Of a stretch of DNA of 64,000 bases, positions 52,101 through 60,951 are shown one piece after another (position 1 is the stretch's first letter; each line of letters starts with the position of its first letter). This stretch comes from Rhizobium sp. Its GTDB lineage: Bacteria > Pseudomonadota > Gammaproteobacteria > Burkholderiales > Thiobacillaceae. The position numbers and the translations under genes are program-made. Location: the NCBI GenBank assembly GCA_019459285.1, contig JAIBEL010000058.1, positions 1 through 64,000 on the forward strand, in the 5' to 3' direction. Under the pieces are notes generated by a model. It saw nothing but the letters and a program-made list of their open reading frames with translations. It had not been told where the DNA came from and did not search any database.

Positions 52101-52248
52101 GCCCGTCCTGATACCGGACTAACCCGCCAGGCTCGGTTCCTTCGGGTTTGAGTGCCTGGGTGAGTAATTCACAAAGGCGAGACAGATTGACAGAAGGGGT
52201 GCGTGCGCGCGCAGAGATACTGGCGCCACCCAAATTGGATGTGCTCAT
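49150..52248 (-). CDS. 1032-residue protein of unknown family, partner of the helicase
   Basis: A large soluble protein with no motif that I can name. The N-terminal third is helical; the middle is beta-rich (NITWFQHLTITDTP ... FVPLIQPKGEPW). The C-terminal 300 residues alternate strands and helices, with VAVLSYVTRPCD, ILEEIARLRSLGYQHIVLLS followed by HHYGNRHIG, and RRDVFPATRLHTR. This alternation could be an RNase H-like/PIWI-like or nuclease fold, but this is a guess. AAAGGAG precedes the ATG. It is first in the two-gene operon, upstream of the helicase, and follows mcrC on the same strand. Confidence 0.65.
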   Translation of the reverse strand: MSTSNLGGASISARARTPSVNLSRLCELLTQALKPEGTEPGGLVRYQDGRLHLNLIDTLRRLYKLPEFRSDLAAGSEVGFFRDLELPPRGTSAKVGGRLLPGTEAKTTAALVKLQEIIARELDAALPESELPNLLTASAELALQTLADRLQVKLPQAPATASMVPIGFAAADRTAAEHEHDVARVLSAVETVEGRDWLDRLTDGIKNRLRKDDFDDDEIEPIISSLRAQREQPGSQIRRFLDFLDDEALSRVRLQVTFKLMEAVAQHSNKPGLDAYVSHVLEAFKTYASSSGKAMPLEVSTIYGQRSNIDLADQIRKATFFTCLPVWAEWSVQLFEARVDPENGFATKREVSYRFRVNGNNPETGKSAFATRLDRIEEWLLENPGPDVAAGPSIARLVFLRLVIPDSMETPTVEPIDTLAKQIATELKDDPVAAIRKLIDELRARESVMTGLSQALIRVLQSKSTKLVDAANRVADKFFVAVHQGAIDWAALRAMSSKSTEILVKNDSGNDNITWFQHLTITDTPSEVRALASYKVETHLMERSLTPTGERHEVRMVRNLEQPVLPVRFVPLIQPKGEPWQPADTLAVKFDAGRGVDIEYDVRSLTLKRASGDEKATFEQLRTAGCAAFALLTYLSLWALIRRSRAIAGMENLAMYLIRLQPGGKESEPTNGNAAVYAACQAIERALGRELLVKMQGFHTQGNSSTVQFRKRNSLLAMQGSFPMVTTIGGSLDKVAVLSYVTRPCDVHPQHPDADGFLFISRTFCADRVGDSMTLRAEHMQSRLVDNRKSFREPELILEEIARLRSLGYQHIVLLSHHYGNRHIGRAAERHSPHGTHEFLEAASTKFPDVYLYPLRRDVFPATRLHTRSASESAFEVVTFSDHQRMYEQAERELIRGLQPIYTFATLAVITEDGRPQSGFCTYFFDIEQRLSDLEWSEIVRQNMLGTTPQGKAVRESILGVLRGIHYLESERAASKSQVLPVLDPFGWAMPGTAAAAGELEVMQRRGKGSVLLSFPALLAHVTKVLHKNKEA

Positions 52249-52476
52249 CGGTCAAAGCTCCTTTCTTGGCAGCTACGCCACTTCACCCACGGGACGACCA
52301 TGCCGCGTGAGCGGGTTTTAAAAACTCTGAAGTAAGTATAACCACACCCGAGTCAGGTTATCCACAGGCTGAGAAAAGGTGAGCTCTTATCTGGGGAACG
52401 GCATCTATCTATCGCTAGCGGCATATAGCGAGCGCTTGGGATGCAACGTCGACGCGTTGCCCGAGTGTTCTATGTA
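52249..52476. promoter_or_regulatory. Upstream region of the large two-gene operon
   Basis: 228 bases between mcrC and the 1032-residue gene hold an AT-rich stretch at about 52315-52345 suited to a promoter, and one exact DnaA-box match TTATCCACA at 52358-52366. An inverted repeat CGCT/AGCG lies near 52414-52432. No gene seen. Confidence 0.35.
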
Positions 52477-53766
52477 CTAGGCGACGGTTGCCGCAGACGA
52501 TTCAAATTGCAGAATCGAGCTCAATTGCCCTGGGACCGACTTGAGGTCGCTCAAGTCCAGGGTCGCTACGCGAATGCGAGCCGCACCGCCTCCCGTCCAG
52601 GATTTCAGTTGATAGCTAGCCCGGATGCCAGCCGTGGGACCCATCCCAGCGTGATGCGGGTAAACGAGCACCACATCATTGCAGGCGTAGCAATTGGCGT
52701 AGGCATACATCTGGTAGAGGTCGGATTGGGACACGCCTTCCTTGGCTTCCTCGAGAGAAAGCTCCTTCCATTTGGTGTCCATAATCCACTGAGGCATGCG
52801 GTCCTTTAGGCCGACCACATCAGGTTTCATTGCGAAAACGTCTCGCTTGCTGGACTCGTCGAACGCTAAATATCTAATAGGCCCTTGGAGTGCCACTTGG
52901 TAGCCTTCCGGACGGAATACCCGCCGAGCAATGCGGCCGACGTATTCTTCAAATAGGCTGTTCATTTCGAAGAACAGGGAAAAGCCCTGGACGCCCCCGC
53001 CACTGACATCCGGCGGTGTGTTGGTCAGGAAGAGCTGAGCCAGTTTATATGCGGGTCGGTAGCGGTCATTCAGCCGGTCGAATGAGATGCGATGCCAGGG
53101 AAGGGCGTGGCGCGGCACGTCCGAGACCCCCTCGAAAATCAGCATCAACTCGGCAAGTTGGCGCTGGTTGGTCAGTTCCCGCGACGCCTTCAGCAATAGA
53201 CGGACTGCCGCTTTGAGAATCTGATTGAGCGGGTTGTCTTCCTGGAATTCGTCGAAGCGACAATAAAGCCGTTCTGGGTTGGCGGCATTCAGGCGAACTT
53301 GTTCCTTCACGCCTAGCTTGCCGCGTAATAGGGGAAGGTTTTCTTCACGGCCTTCGTAGCGCCTGACCAGGCCGCGATGTACCTGGGCAAATAGCTTGTC
53401 GCAGAAAAGACGTATAAGGACTTCCAGTATTCCGTGGGTCTGGGTCGCAACCTTGGCGACGTCCCCCTCGCTGATTTCTAGGTCTAAAGCGACAGATAGC
53501 ATCGCGACCAGGTTGCGGCGAATGGTTGTGTCGGCGATGCCTTCAATCTTGGGCAGCACCTCTACCGTGAGTCCGCCCGCCTGGGTGGCGCCCACGTATT
53601 GCTGGGCTGACAGGGTGGTCTCATTGACGAACTTGAAGATATCAAAGCCGTGCACCCGCTTCAGGCTGCGTAGAAGGACGGCTTGATTGGCGGTTATCGA
53701 AGGACGTGCGGGGTCCAGCTCACCGATATGGAGCTTGCCGAATTCCCGTACGGATATAAGGGGCAC
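52477..53766 (-). CDS. mcrC: McrC-type restriction endonuclease subunit
   Basis: The nuclease subunit of a type IV McrBC system that cuts modified DNA. The 429-residue protein has the McrC N-terminal region (ISVREFGKLHIGEL), the conserved LRGKLGVKEQ region, and the PD-(D/E)xK site in KPDVVGLKDRMPQWIMDTKWK (about residues 313-335: Asp, then Asp-Thr-Lys). Its start is GTG with AAGG upstream, 5 bases after mcrB. Confidence 0.9.
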   Translation of the reverse strand: MPLISVREFGKLHIGELDPARPSITANQAVLLRSLKRVHGFDIFKFVNETTLSAQQYVGATQAGGLTVEVLPKIEGIADTTIRRNLVAMLSVALDLEISEGDVAKVATQTHGILEVLIRLFCDKLFAQVHRGLVRRYEGREENLPLLRGKLGVKEQVRLNAANPERLYCRFDEFQEDNPLNQILKAAVRLLLKASRELTNQRQLAELMLIFEGVSDVPRHALPWHRISFDRLNDRYRPAYKLAQLFLTNTPPDVSGGGVQGFSLFFEMNSLFEEYVGRIARRVFRPEGYQVALQGPIRYLAFDESSKRDVFAMKPDVVGLKDRMPQWIMDTKWKELSLEEAKEGVSQSDLYQMYAYANCYACNDVVLVYPHHAGMGPTAGIRASYQLKSWTGGGAARIRVATLDLSDLKSVPGQLSSILQFESSAATVA

Positions 53767-53771
53767 AGGCC

Positions 53772-56255
53772 TTACCGGTAGATGTTGAGGTAGGCATCCA
53801 GGCTAAACGGGCCTTTTCGGACCCGGTAGCGCGGCCGCGCTTCATAGCCATCGGCGGTATTTTCGAGGCCCTTGGGTATGCCTTCGATTGTCTCAATGAA
53901 CTGGCCGGACTGGTCATTGAGCGCCAAGCGGACCTTTGACCAATCCTCATAGAAATACTCCTGCAAGAGCGGGATGACCTTGCGGCGGAAAGTGGCTTCA
54001 AGGTCTTCCAGCGTTCTGACATTGATGAAGTAGGCGTGGCCAATTGTGTGGTCTCGGTCATACAGATACTCAACGCGCTCGTTCAGCGCCTGAAGCATCG
54101 CAGTCAGGCCGACTCCATCAATGCTGACCCCTTGAAGGGTTTCAGGGCTGGGCTGCAGTTCCTCAAACTCAAACCGGCGACGCAGCGCGGTATCGAGCAG
54201 GGCAATTGAGCGGTCAGCGGTATTCATGGTGCCGACCACGTAAAGATTCGAAGGAACGCTGAACTCGTCCCCGGAGTATGGGAGCTTCACCGTCAATGCA
54301 TTTTCCTCACCTTCGCGCTTATCTGGCTCCAACAAGGTGATGAGCTCACCAAAAACCTTGGAGATATTGGCGCGGTTGATTTCGTCGATGATGAGGACAA
54401 ACGCCTGGTCGCCATTCTCTTGCCGGTCGCTGATGAGGTCTTCGAGCGTATCGAATTTGATGGCGTCGTTGTCGAGCCGATACAGGGTCGATTGCTGGAA
54501 GTTTTTCTCATAGATGTCGTCGACCGGACGATTGCCCTCGAAAACCGCCAGCCAGCGAACTGGACGCATCTGATGATAGGTGCCGGCAGCTCCAGCCTCC
54601 AGGTATTCGTAATCACCGATGACTTCGCCAATGGCGCGGAACGCCTTGTTACCTTGCGAGGCAACGATGAGGTCGCCATTCTTGACCTCATTTTTGAAGG
54701 TGCTGACGAAACGAACCTGGGAGTCGAGCTTTTCAACGTCATTGTGCTCGTCCTCGAGCTTCTTCCTGATTTCAGCAACAGTCGCGCATTCAGAGAAATC
54801 AACGTCGTCACCCCAGCCCAGCAGCGCGTAGCCGTTCGCAATGCATTCCTGGAAGACGCGGTTGCCTTCGGTGGTGCCGGCAATGCCAAATGACATCTTG
54901 TAGACGGTTCTGTCCTGCAGTGGTTTGCCCTGCAAGCCCGGTTTGACCAGCGTGCTGCGTCGGGCGGCGTCGCATACCTCCCGGAAAATGCCCGGGCGGA
55001 CACGGTAGGTGACCTGGCCATCCTTGGACTCGGGACGCAGTCCTTCCACAAAGTCCTCGTAACCATAGCTCTGGTGGAAGGTCACAAAGCTGATTCGACC
55101 TTCCTTTCTGAGCGCCTCGTATCGCTTCATAAGCTCCTGACGGGGCTGGCCTGAGTGACCATCACAGATTTCGACGGCGCGCTCAGCCGTTTTATAGGTC
55201 TTGCCGGTGCCGGGAGGGCCGTACAGGATGATGTTCATGCTTTGCGGGGGCTCATCAGTCAAAGTGGGTTGGGCCGCTGGTCGGACAGCCTCATCGTTGT
55301 GTTCAACGGTTGAGGGCGTCCCCTCGTAGGCATCACACAATGCCGTGAGTGCCTCCATGGTGGGGACATACAAGTTGTCAGCAGGGAAGCCCACATACAG
55401 CTTAGGCGCATGAGCATCCAGGCTATGAATCCGGGGTTCATCCTTGCCATATCGCCTATTCAGCGAGATTCCAGGGGCGAGTGATGGCCAATCACCTGGC
55501 TCAACAAAAACCGTTACCTTGCTTCCGGTACGTACCAGACCGATTTGCCGTCCCGTGTCCGTGCTAAACGCCGCCATATATTTGACGGGTTCCCTTAGAA
55601 GCTGAAAACGGTTCTGCAGGTAGGTCAGGGCGTCGTCCTGAGTAAGTTTCTGCGGCAATGTACTTTCCCATTGGGACCAGAGCTCGGAAGCGTATGCGAA
55701 GGGTGACGTGTCGCCACGCGATTGCATGAGCTGGGTGTAGAGCTCGGTATAGCTGGGGCGCGGGTTTGTTGTGTGGGCTAATGCCCTGAGGACTTCCAGT
55801 TTGTAGATGGGGAGAATGGCAAGGGCGGCGCGGTCCTGGTAGAGGAACGCTATCTTCCACTTTACCGCTTGCCCCAAATCAGCGTTCTCGATGGCCTGGA
55901 AATCACCGACTCTGGCAGCCTTCGCGACTTTGACTACCTCGGCCAGGACTGCTTTGAAGGCTTCCTCTGGCGTCTTGCCGTACTTCGCATACCAAGCGTA
56001 AATGTCTCCATACATCAATCCGCCTTCGCTTTTCTTGGCCTGGTCATCCGCGCGGTGATAGATGCCGAACTTGAAAGCGGAGCCACCCCAGATGGAACCC
56101 AGGTCCTCGGTTCTGCCTTCCAACCAGTTAGTGAAGGTGTTGCTGTCGCCGACTTTCGTGTACTGCTCAATGCGGAGTGAATCCAAAGTCTCCGGGGGCC
56201 ACTTTTTCAGGAACTCGTCCCACAGTTTTTCAGCGTTTTCTGGGTTTATTTTCAT
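53772..56255 (-). CDS. mcrB: McrB-type AAA+ GTPase with inserted EVE-like domain
   Basis: The motor subunit of McrBC. An N-terminal region of about 330 residues (two unassigned modules likely to read modified DNA) is followed by an McrB AAA+ core with Walker A GPPGTGKTYKT (about 343), Walker B VLIIDEINRANISKVFGE (about 620) and sensor GTMNTADRSI. Between Walker A and B an EVE-like module is inserted (about 468-565: GWGDDVDFSEC ... NGDLIVASQGNKAFRAIGEV), a base-flipping reader fold. I start at the ATG at 56255; a TTG two codons earlier is also possible. The 120 bases upstream are empty. Confidence 0.88.
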   Translation of the reverse strand: MKINPENAEKLWDEFLKKWPPETLDSLRIEQYTKVGDSNTFTNWLEGRTEDLGSIWGGSAFKFGIYHRADDQAKKSEGGLMYGDIYAWYAKYGKTPEEAFKAVLAEVVKVAKAARVGDFQAIENADLGQAVKWKIAFLYQDRAALAILPIYKLEVLRALAHTTNPRPSYTELYTQLMQSRGDTSPFAYASELWSQWESTLPQKLTQDDALTYLQNRFQLLREPVKYMAAFSTDTGRQIGLVRTGSKVTVFVEPGDWPSLAPGISLNRRYGKDEPRIHSLDAHAPKLYVGFPADNLYVPTMEALTALCDAYEGTPSTVEHNDEAVRPAAQPTLTDEPPQSMNIILYGPPGTGKTYKTAERAVEICDGHSGQPRQELMKRYEALRKEGRISFVTFHQSYGYEDFVEGLRPESKDGQVTYRVRPGIFREVCDAARRSTLVKPGLQGKPLQDRTVYKMSFGIAGTTEGNRVFQECIANGYALLGWGDDVDFSECATVAEIRKKLEDEHNDVEKLDSQVRFVSTFKNEVKNGDLIVASQGNKAFRAIGEVIGDYEYLEAGAAGTYHQMRPVRWLAVFEGNRPVDDIYEKNFQQSTLYRLDNDAIKFDTLEDLISDRQENGDQAFVLIIDEINRANISKVFGELITLLEPDKREGEENALTVKLPYSGDEFSVPSNLYVVGTMNTADRSIALLDTALRRRFEFEELQPSPETLQGVSIDGVGLTAMLQALNERVEYLYDRDHTIGHAYFINVRTLEDLEATFRRKVIPLLQEYFYEDWSKVRLALNDQSGQFIETIEGIPKGLENTADGYEARPRYRVRKGPFSLDAYLNIYR

Positions 56256-56381
56256 ATTCAAATACGGCTAGTTATTGTGGGTGCAGCCCCTTGCATGTCT
56301 GGCATGCCTCGCCCTCCCAAAAAGCTGTGCCTGCAAGACGGGCTGCTATCAGAAAGGCTATTCCAATATTCTGAGTGACTC

Positions 56382-57761
56382 TTACAGAACCGCCTCCAGT
56401 GCGGAAATCGCTTCATCTTCTGCACTAGTAGCAGCTGCGAACAGTTCCCAAGCAGTCTGAGCAGCCTTGCCAATCTCGATTGCCGCAGATGAGGAGCCGT
56501 ATGGGACGATAACTGACGACACGTCCGACTCGCTGAGAGCGTCTACTACCGACCCCGTGGCAAGGGATTTCAATTGGGCTTGTACAGGCCCCGTGGCACA
56601 GGCCAGGTAAACTAGGCCAGGGTGGACTCCGGGCTTTGGAACAACTCGATGAACGTGTCCACTCGCCGCCCAGCCTTGACGGTCATTAGTTACAAGTGCG
56701 CAATCTGCAAGGTTCTCTTCAGCTCTGCCATCCGCGGTAAGAAGTGTCATCCCCGTGTTAAGTCGAAACGCACTTGGATTCTTGAATGCAGTGAGGCTCA
56801 TTAGGCGCAGTGCTATAGGGCGATACTGAGATACATGTCGACCGCCCATCATCTTCACTCCATACCGTTCATCTTCCACGTAACTGGTCTTGTAACGGTT
56901 TGCCGGCCTTTGTACATCAGCAATTTCACTTAAACGGCATCCGCCTGAAGCGAGAATGCGCTCCCGCCATGTAGAGTAGCGAGGGGCTTGGGGTTCGGCA
57001 TCGAATCGGTCAGTTATATGCGAGCGATTTAGGGTAAAACGCCTTGCCTTTTCCTCAGGACGAAATTCGTCCTCCGCATTCTCCAATCCAAAAAGTCGCA
57101 GAAACATTTCTTTGGTTTCTGCGAGCAGCAGACGTGCGCGTTCCCTCTTCTCAAAGCCCTTCCGAAAATTAGTCGCGCAGAAGCTTCGAAGGTCTTCGTC
57201 GACCATTGGATATCGCAGCGCAGCAATTTTGTTCGCATCAGTATGGTCAATCACAGAACCGTTCATGTCTGTGCGAATCGTCGCTTGTCCATGGGCGGTG
57301 CTAAGAAAAGCTGCAAGATAGAAAAGCTCATCGCTTGGTTCAACGGCGATTCGCACCATGTCATGTGACATGGTGAACTGTTCGCAGAAGGTATCTGCAA
57401 TCGTAACTGGCCCGAGATTTCGCCCCGAACACACGATAAAAAGCCAACCACGCTTCATCTCCAGCCGCTCAAATTGCGAAACTTGGCTGCGACTTAGAGT
57501 TTTGTCAGACCAAGGTACATATCGAAACAAGTCATAGGGGACAAGTAAGGGTTTTCCATGCTCAGGGCTTGGTGCATAGACTCGGGAGAAAATATTTCCT
57601 GTCCAAATATTTTCCTTTCCAAAAGCATCACCAATACTTTGCATCGGCCACTTATTTGACCGCAACACCTCAAGAAAAGGATTCTGTCTAGACAGATGAA
57701 ACTTTGAGTCAAATCTCAAGGTCCCGTGCACATCTCGTGCTGTGATGCTCGAAATTCTCAT
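56382..57761 (-). CDS. hsdS: Type I-like specificity subunit HsdS
   Basis: A 459-residue specificity subunit with two target-recognition halves: the first (about residues 5-215) ends in a helical spacer (KGFEKRERARLLLAETKEMFLRLF), the second (about 260-455) ends in another helix (SAEDEAISALEAVL). It begins with RISSITARDVHGTLRFDSKFH, typical of HsdS from M-S pairs with fused nuclease. ATGA overlap with hsdM. The DNA target cannot be read from sequence. Confidence 0.85.
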   Translation of the reverse strand: MRISSITARDVHGTLRFDSKFHLSRQNPFLEVLRSNKWPMQSIGDAFGKENIWTGNIFSRVYAPSPEHGKPLLVPYDLFRYVPWSDKTLSRSQVSQFERLEMKRGWLFIVCSGRNLGPVTIADTFCEQFTMSHDMVRIAVEPSDELFYLAAFLSTAHGQATIRTDMNGSVIDHTDANKIAALRYPMVDEDLRSFCATNFRKGFEKRERARLLLAETKEMFLRLFGLENAEDEFRPEEKARRFTLNRSHITDRFDAEPQAPRYSTWRERILASGGCRLSEIADVQRPANRYKTSYVEDERYGVKMMGGRHVSQYRPIALRLMSLTAFKNPSAFRLNTGMTLLTADGRAEENLADCALVTNDRQGWAASGHVHRVVPKPGVHPGLVYLACATGPVQAQLKSLATGSVVDALSESDVSSVIVPYGSSSAAIEIGKAAQTAWELFAAATSAEDEAISALEAVL

Positions 57762-59779
57762 GCTACGTTTTCTTGTCGCATACGAGCGGGGGTTAGTTGC
57801 TCCGCCAACCAAAGATGATATGCCTCAGCAACAGCATCAAGCTCGTCATCAACGATTGGTTCTTTAACTATTGTCTCGATTTCATCAAATGTTCCATCCA
57901 GCTTTGGAACGCGATGTTTTTTTACTGTTTCCTGCAAAAGTAGGCTTCCATCAGGGGCTCGCTTGTGAATGGTGGCCCCGCGCTTGTTGTGGCCCACAGA
58001 ATCAGCGATTGCCATGAAAACGGGATAATCGCCATGCGTTTTTTCAGTTTCGCCAACACCCCATTTTCTAAGCAATACCATACTAGTCTGCGTGTCATTA
58101 CGTGGCTGAAAGAGGTCCCGATGCATGTCCACGACAGCAAGTAATTGAGCCTGCGCGAGAACGCGGTTGCGGAAATAGGCAAGCCCAGGATTGTTCAACA
58201 ATCCGTTAGGCAACACGATTGCCATGCGCCCTCCAGGTTTGAGAAATTGAAGGCAACGCTCAACAAATAGCACTTCGGGCGATTGACTAGATTGAAGAGC
58301 TGGTTTTCCGTCCTTTCCCACACGCCCGCTGAATCCATTAACGCCGTCGCCATCCCAAACCGCACCAACTTCGAATTGACTCAAAATTCTTGGGTCATCG
58401 ATGGTGATTTCCGTTCCAAAAGGCGGATTGGCAAAAATCACATCGACTGACCCCAGAAGCCAGGCGGGTGGCCCTTCTGCAGGCCAGCGGTGAGGGTGCT
58501 CAAGAGAATTACATTGAAAAAGATTGCCTGAGCCATCATTGTTCATCACCATGTTCATCTTTGCAGCGCGTACCAGGCTTGGGTTCAAATCAAGACCATA
58601 GACTTTCTTTGAAAGATATTCATATCGGTCACGAAACCATTCGGCTTGCTGCTCAGGAGAAGGGCCGCGTTTCGGCCAGCGCTTATGATGCTTGTCGTCA
58701 ATGGTGGCCAAGACATGGTTCATTGCAGTAACAAGAAACCCCCCTGTACCGCATGATGGGTCAAGAACTAGCTCCCCTGGCTGAGGGTTAATCATCTTTA
58801 CAGCCATGCGGCATGCATTGCGGGGAGTGAAGAATTCACCGCGGTCGCCACGAAGATTGCTGCCAACAACTTCCTCATAAGCAACGCCTTTTACATCTAC
58901 CGATGAGTCGAGTAGCGAGTACTGCTGCATTTCGCTTACAACGTAGGCGAGAGTGGCTCCGCTCATCTCAAGGCGTTCGTTGTCCTTGAAAATGGTTGGG
59001 TACTTTTTGAGTACAAGGTCCCGGAAAATCCGGTCTAGCCGCGATTTAACTCGGCCCTGCAAATCCATCGATGTTCGTTCACTCTGTGTGACATAAAACT
59101 CTAGCTTGTCATTCTCGGAGCGCTCATCTTCAATTTTACAAAAAATGAGCTTAAGTAGTTCCCAAAAAGCATCAGGCTTTTGGAGGCCTGAGCTACCCGC
59201 AATGTAATTGTGGCAACGCTTGAACGTAAACAGGAGGTTCTCACCTGTGGCAGCACGAAGGTGCTCACGAGTCGGAGCTTCAGCTTTCTTGGCTCCTTGA
59301 GGTGGGATGTCAATCGCCTCAATAAATGCGTGTTCGCCTTTTTGGTTGGTCTTGAAACAGCAGTCACGGTCGGTGCCGTTTGTCCACATTCCATGTTCGG
59401 CATTCAAACAAGCAGCCATATAACTCTTCAGCTGCTCAACACCGTCCGTCTTGTTCTCGCGCTTTATGCCTTCACGCTTGGTTTCGATAATTATTTGGAC
59501 ATTGTCCTGCGTGTGAGAAACATCGGGCGCAAAGATGGCAAGGTCGACTCGCTTGGTCTGTGACCCCACTTTTACCTTGAATTCGACTTCAATTTGTTCG
59601 CGCGGATAGCCATACTCGAGCACAAGGCTCATTTCTACGTTTTGCCTTACATACTCTTCCGGGGTGTCGTTTAAAAGCCTTCCTGTTATGAAGTCAACGA
59701 CTTTCCCGTCGGGAATTGCTTTCAGTTCGGCAGTGGCTATCCCGACGTTTACCATTTCTGACTTAATAGTTTTTGACAT
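57758..59779 (-). CDS. hsdM: Type I-like N6-adenine methyltransferase with nuclease-like N-terminus
   Basis: A 673-residue protein. The first 170 residues resemble the HsdR N-terminal nuclease domain: Asp79 in KRVDLAIF and Glu99-Thr-Lys101 in IIIETKREG form a PD-(D/E)xK-like site. The rest is an N6-adenine methyltransferase with motif I DPSCGTGGFLV (about 331) and NPPFG (about 446). No hsdR or translocase lies in the window, so methylation and cleavage may be combined in this protein plus HsdS, as in type IIG-like enzymes. Confidence 0.86.
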   Translation of the reverse strand: MSKTIKSEMVNVGIATAELKAIPDGKVVDFITGRLLNDTPEEYVRQNVEMSLVLEYGYPREQIEVEFKVKVGSQTKRVDLAIFAPDVSHTQDNVQIIIETKREGIKRENKTDGVEQLKSYMAACLNAEHGMWTNGTDRDCCFKTNQKGEHAFIEAIDIPPQGAKKAEAPTREHLRAATGENLLFTFKRCHNYIAGSSGLQKPDAFWELLKLIFCKIEDERSENDKLEFYVTQSERTSMDLQGRVKSRLDRIFRDLVLKKYPTIFKDNERLEMSGATLAYVVSEMQQYSLLDSSVDVKGVAYEEVVGSNLRGDRGEFFTPRNACRMAVKMINPQPGELVLDPSCGTGGFLVTAMNHVLATIDDKHHKRWPKRGPSPEQQAEWFRDRYEYLSKKVYGLDLNPSLVRAAKMNMVMNNDGSGNLFQCNSLEHPHRWPAEGPPAWLLGSVDVIFANPPFGTEITIDDPRILSQFEVGAVWDGDGVNGFSGRVGKDGKPALQSSQSPEVLFVERCLQFLKPGGRMAIVLPNGLLNNPGLAYFRNRVLAQAQLLAVVDMHRDLFQPRNDTQTSMVLLRKWGVGETEKTHGDYPVFMAIADSVGHNKRGATIHKRAPDGSLLLQETVKKHRVPKLDGTFDEIETIVKEPIVDDELDAVAEAYHLWLAEQLTPARMRQENVA

Positions 59780-59933
59780 GTTGGTTTTCTAAGTCTTTTA
59801 CAAAAAATGTCGAGTCGCTGAGTTGGGGGAACTGAGTCTTTTGGGGCGTGGTGTTGCAGCACCAAAGCGCGAGCGAGTATCGCATGACCAAGGCGATTCT
59901 TGTTTTGTGGCCAAATGACTTGTTCTCTGTACT

Positions 59934-60845
59934 TCAGCGAGGTTCGGTGGCGTCAGGTAGTAATTGTTGAATTTCAGCGGTGTTCTTCAGGACTATTTGC
60001 TGAACTACGGACGTGGTGTTGTCGTTATTAGAGAGTCCAAGCCGCTTGAGCGCATAGAAGAGAAGAGCTTGCCTGCACTCCAGTTCGACCTCCCCATCAC
60101 TCATGCCGTAGTCCAACTCAATCACTCGTTGATTAGCTTTTGCCAGTAAGGGATTCGGCGCCAATACCAATCTAATAATTCGGTGCCATGATTCGTCTGC
60201 GTCCCCACCGGGCCCCTGTTCTTGCGTGGGTTGAATGCCTAGGATGCGCGCTATTACAAAATCAAGAAACCGTTCGCGTGTCGTGCAGTAGGCACGGACG
60301 TGCCATCTGAAACCATCATAAGCGAGCGCGTGCGGTGCTATTACGCGTTCCTTTGGCTCTGGAGACGACATCGATTGATAAAGTATCTTGACGCTAGTTT
60401 GGCTCCGAATAGCACCAAGCAAGGCAATGAGGACTTCGGCTGATAGCGTCCTGGTGGGATTGGGGGTTGCAGCCACGGGGGGAGCCCATCCAATGAAGCT
60501 CAATTCTGGCTGAAGTACCTCAGTAACACGGGCCAGGAGTTCGGTTAGGTACCGCGCGGGCTCATTTGATGAATAGAGCGGCTTGAAATCTGGTGTGGTC
60601 ACGTAAACCCGCAAGCTGCGGTCATAGGCCACATTACCAGGTGCCAACTCTAGGTACTTGGCAATGTCGAGAGAGGCCTGGGGCACAGATATTCCAAAGA
60701 AGGCAATCAGGTCCCCACGGTTCAGCCTCCCATCCCACCTCAGTCGGAAGTCAATAAACTCAAGGCGTCGCTCGGGGCCCCATCTCGTAGAAGCGGGGGT
60801 GTCACCACGCGTCGGGTCTGAAATCAGGTCGTTAGCGGAATTCAT
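59934..60845 (-). CDS. WYL-domain transcriptional regulator (CapW/BrxR type)
   Basis: A 303-residue repressor-like protein: N-terminal winged helix (ERRLEFIDFRLRWDGRLNRGDLIAFFGISVPQ region), a WYL domain (KERVIAPHALAYDGFRWHVRAYC) that may bind a nucleotide or nucleic acid signal, and a C-terminal WCX domain. Such regulators (CapW, BrxR) control CBASS and BREX operons. It lies divergent to the CBASS genes, with a repeated site between them, and so most likely regulates them; it might also act on hsdMS, which follows on the same strand. Confidence 0.8.
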   Translation of the reverse strand: MNSANDLISDPTRGDTPASTRWGPERRLEFIDFRLRWDGRLNRGDLIAFFGISVPQASLDIAKYLELAPGNVAYDRSLRVYVTTPDFKPLYSSNEPARYLTELLARVTEVLQPELSFIGWAPPVAATPNPTRTLSAEVLIALLGAIRSQTSVKILYQSMSSPEPKERVIAPHALAYDGFRWHVRAYCTTRERFLDFVIARILGIQPTQEQGPGGDADESWHRIIRLVLAPNPLLAKANQRVIELDYGMSDGEVELECRQALLFYALKRLGLSNNDNTTSVVQQIVLKNTAEIQQLLPDATEPR

Positions 60846-60870
60846 GGTGGCATTCTCGCATAAAGATAAA

Positions 60871-60912
60871 AACTATGCGCGTATATTAAATAGCCGTATA
60901 ATAACTATGCGC
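60871..60912. promoter_or_regulatory. Probable operator/promoter between the WYL regulator and CBASS
   Basis: AACTATGCGC occurs at 60871-60880 and again at 60903-60912 as direct repeats, separated by an AT-rich stretch with TATAAT at 60897-60902 pointing towards CBASS. TGCGC/GCGCA also gives dyad symmetry. A fitting site for the WYL regulator. Confidence 0.5.
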
Positions 60913-60951
60913 AAATGAGCGCAACCCTTTGCATTTAATGGAGAAGCAATC

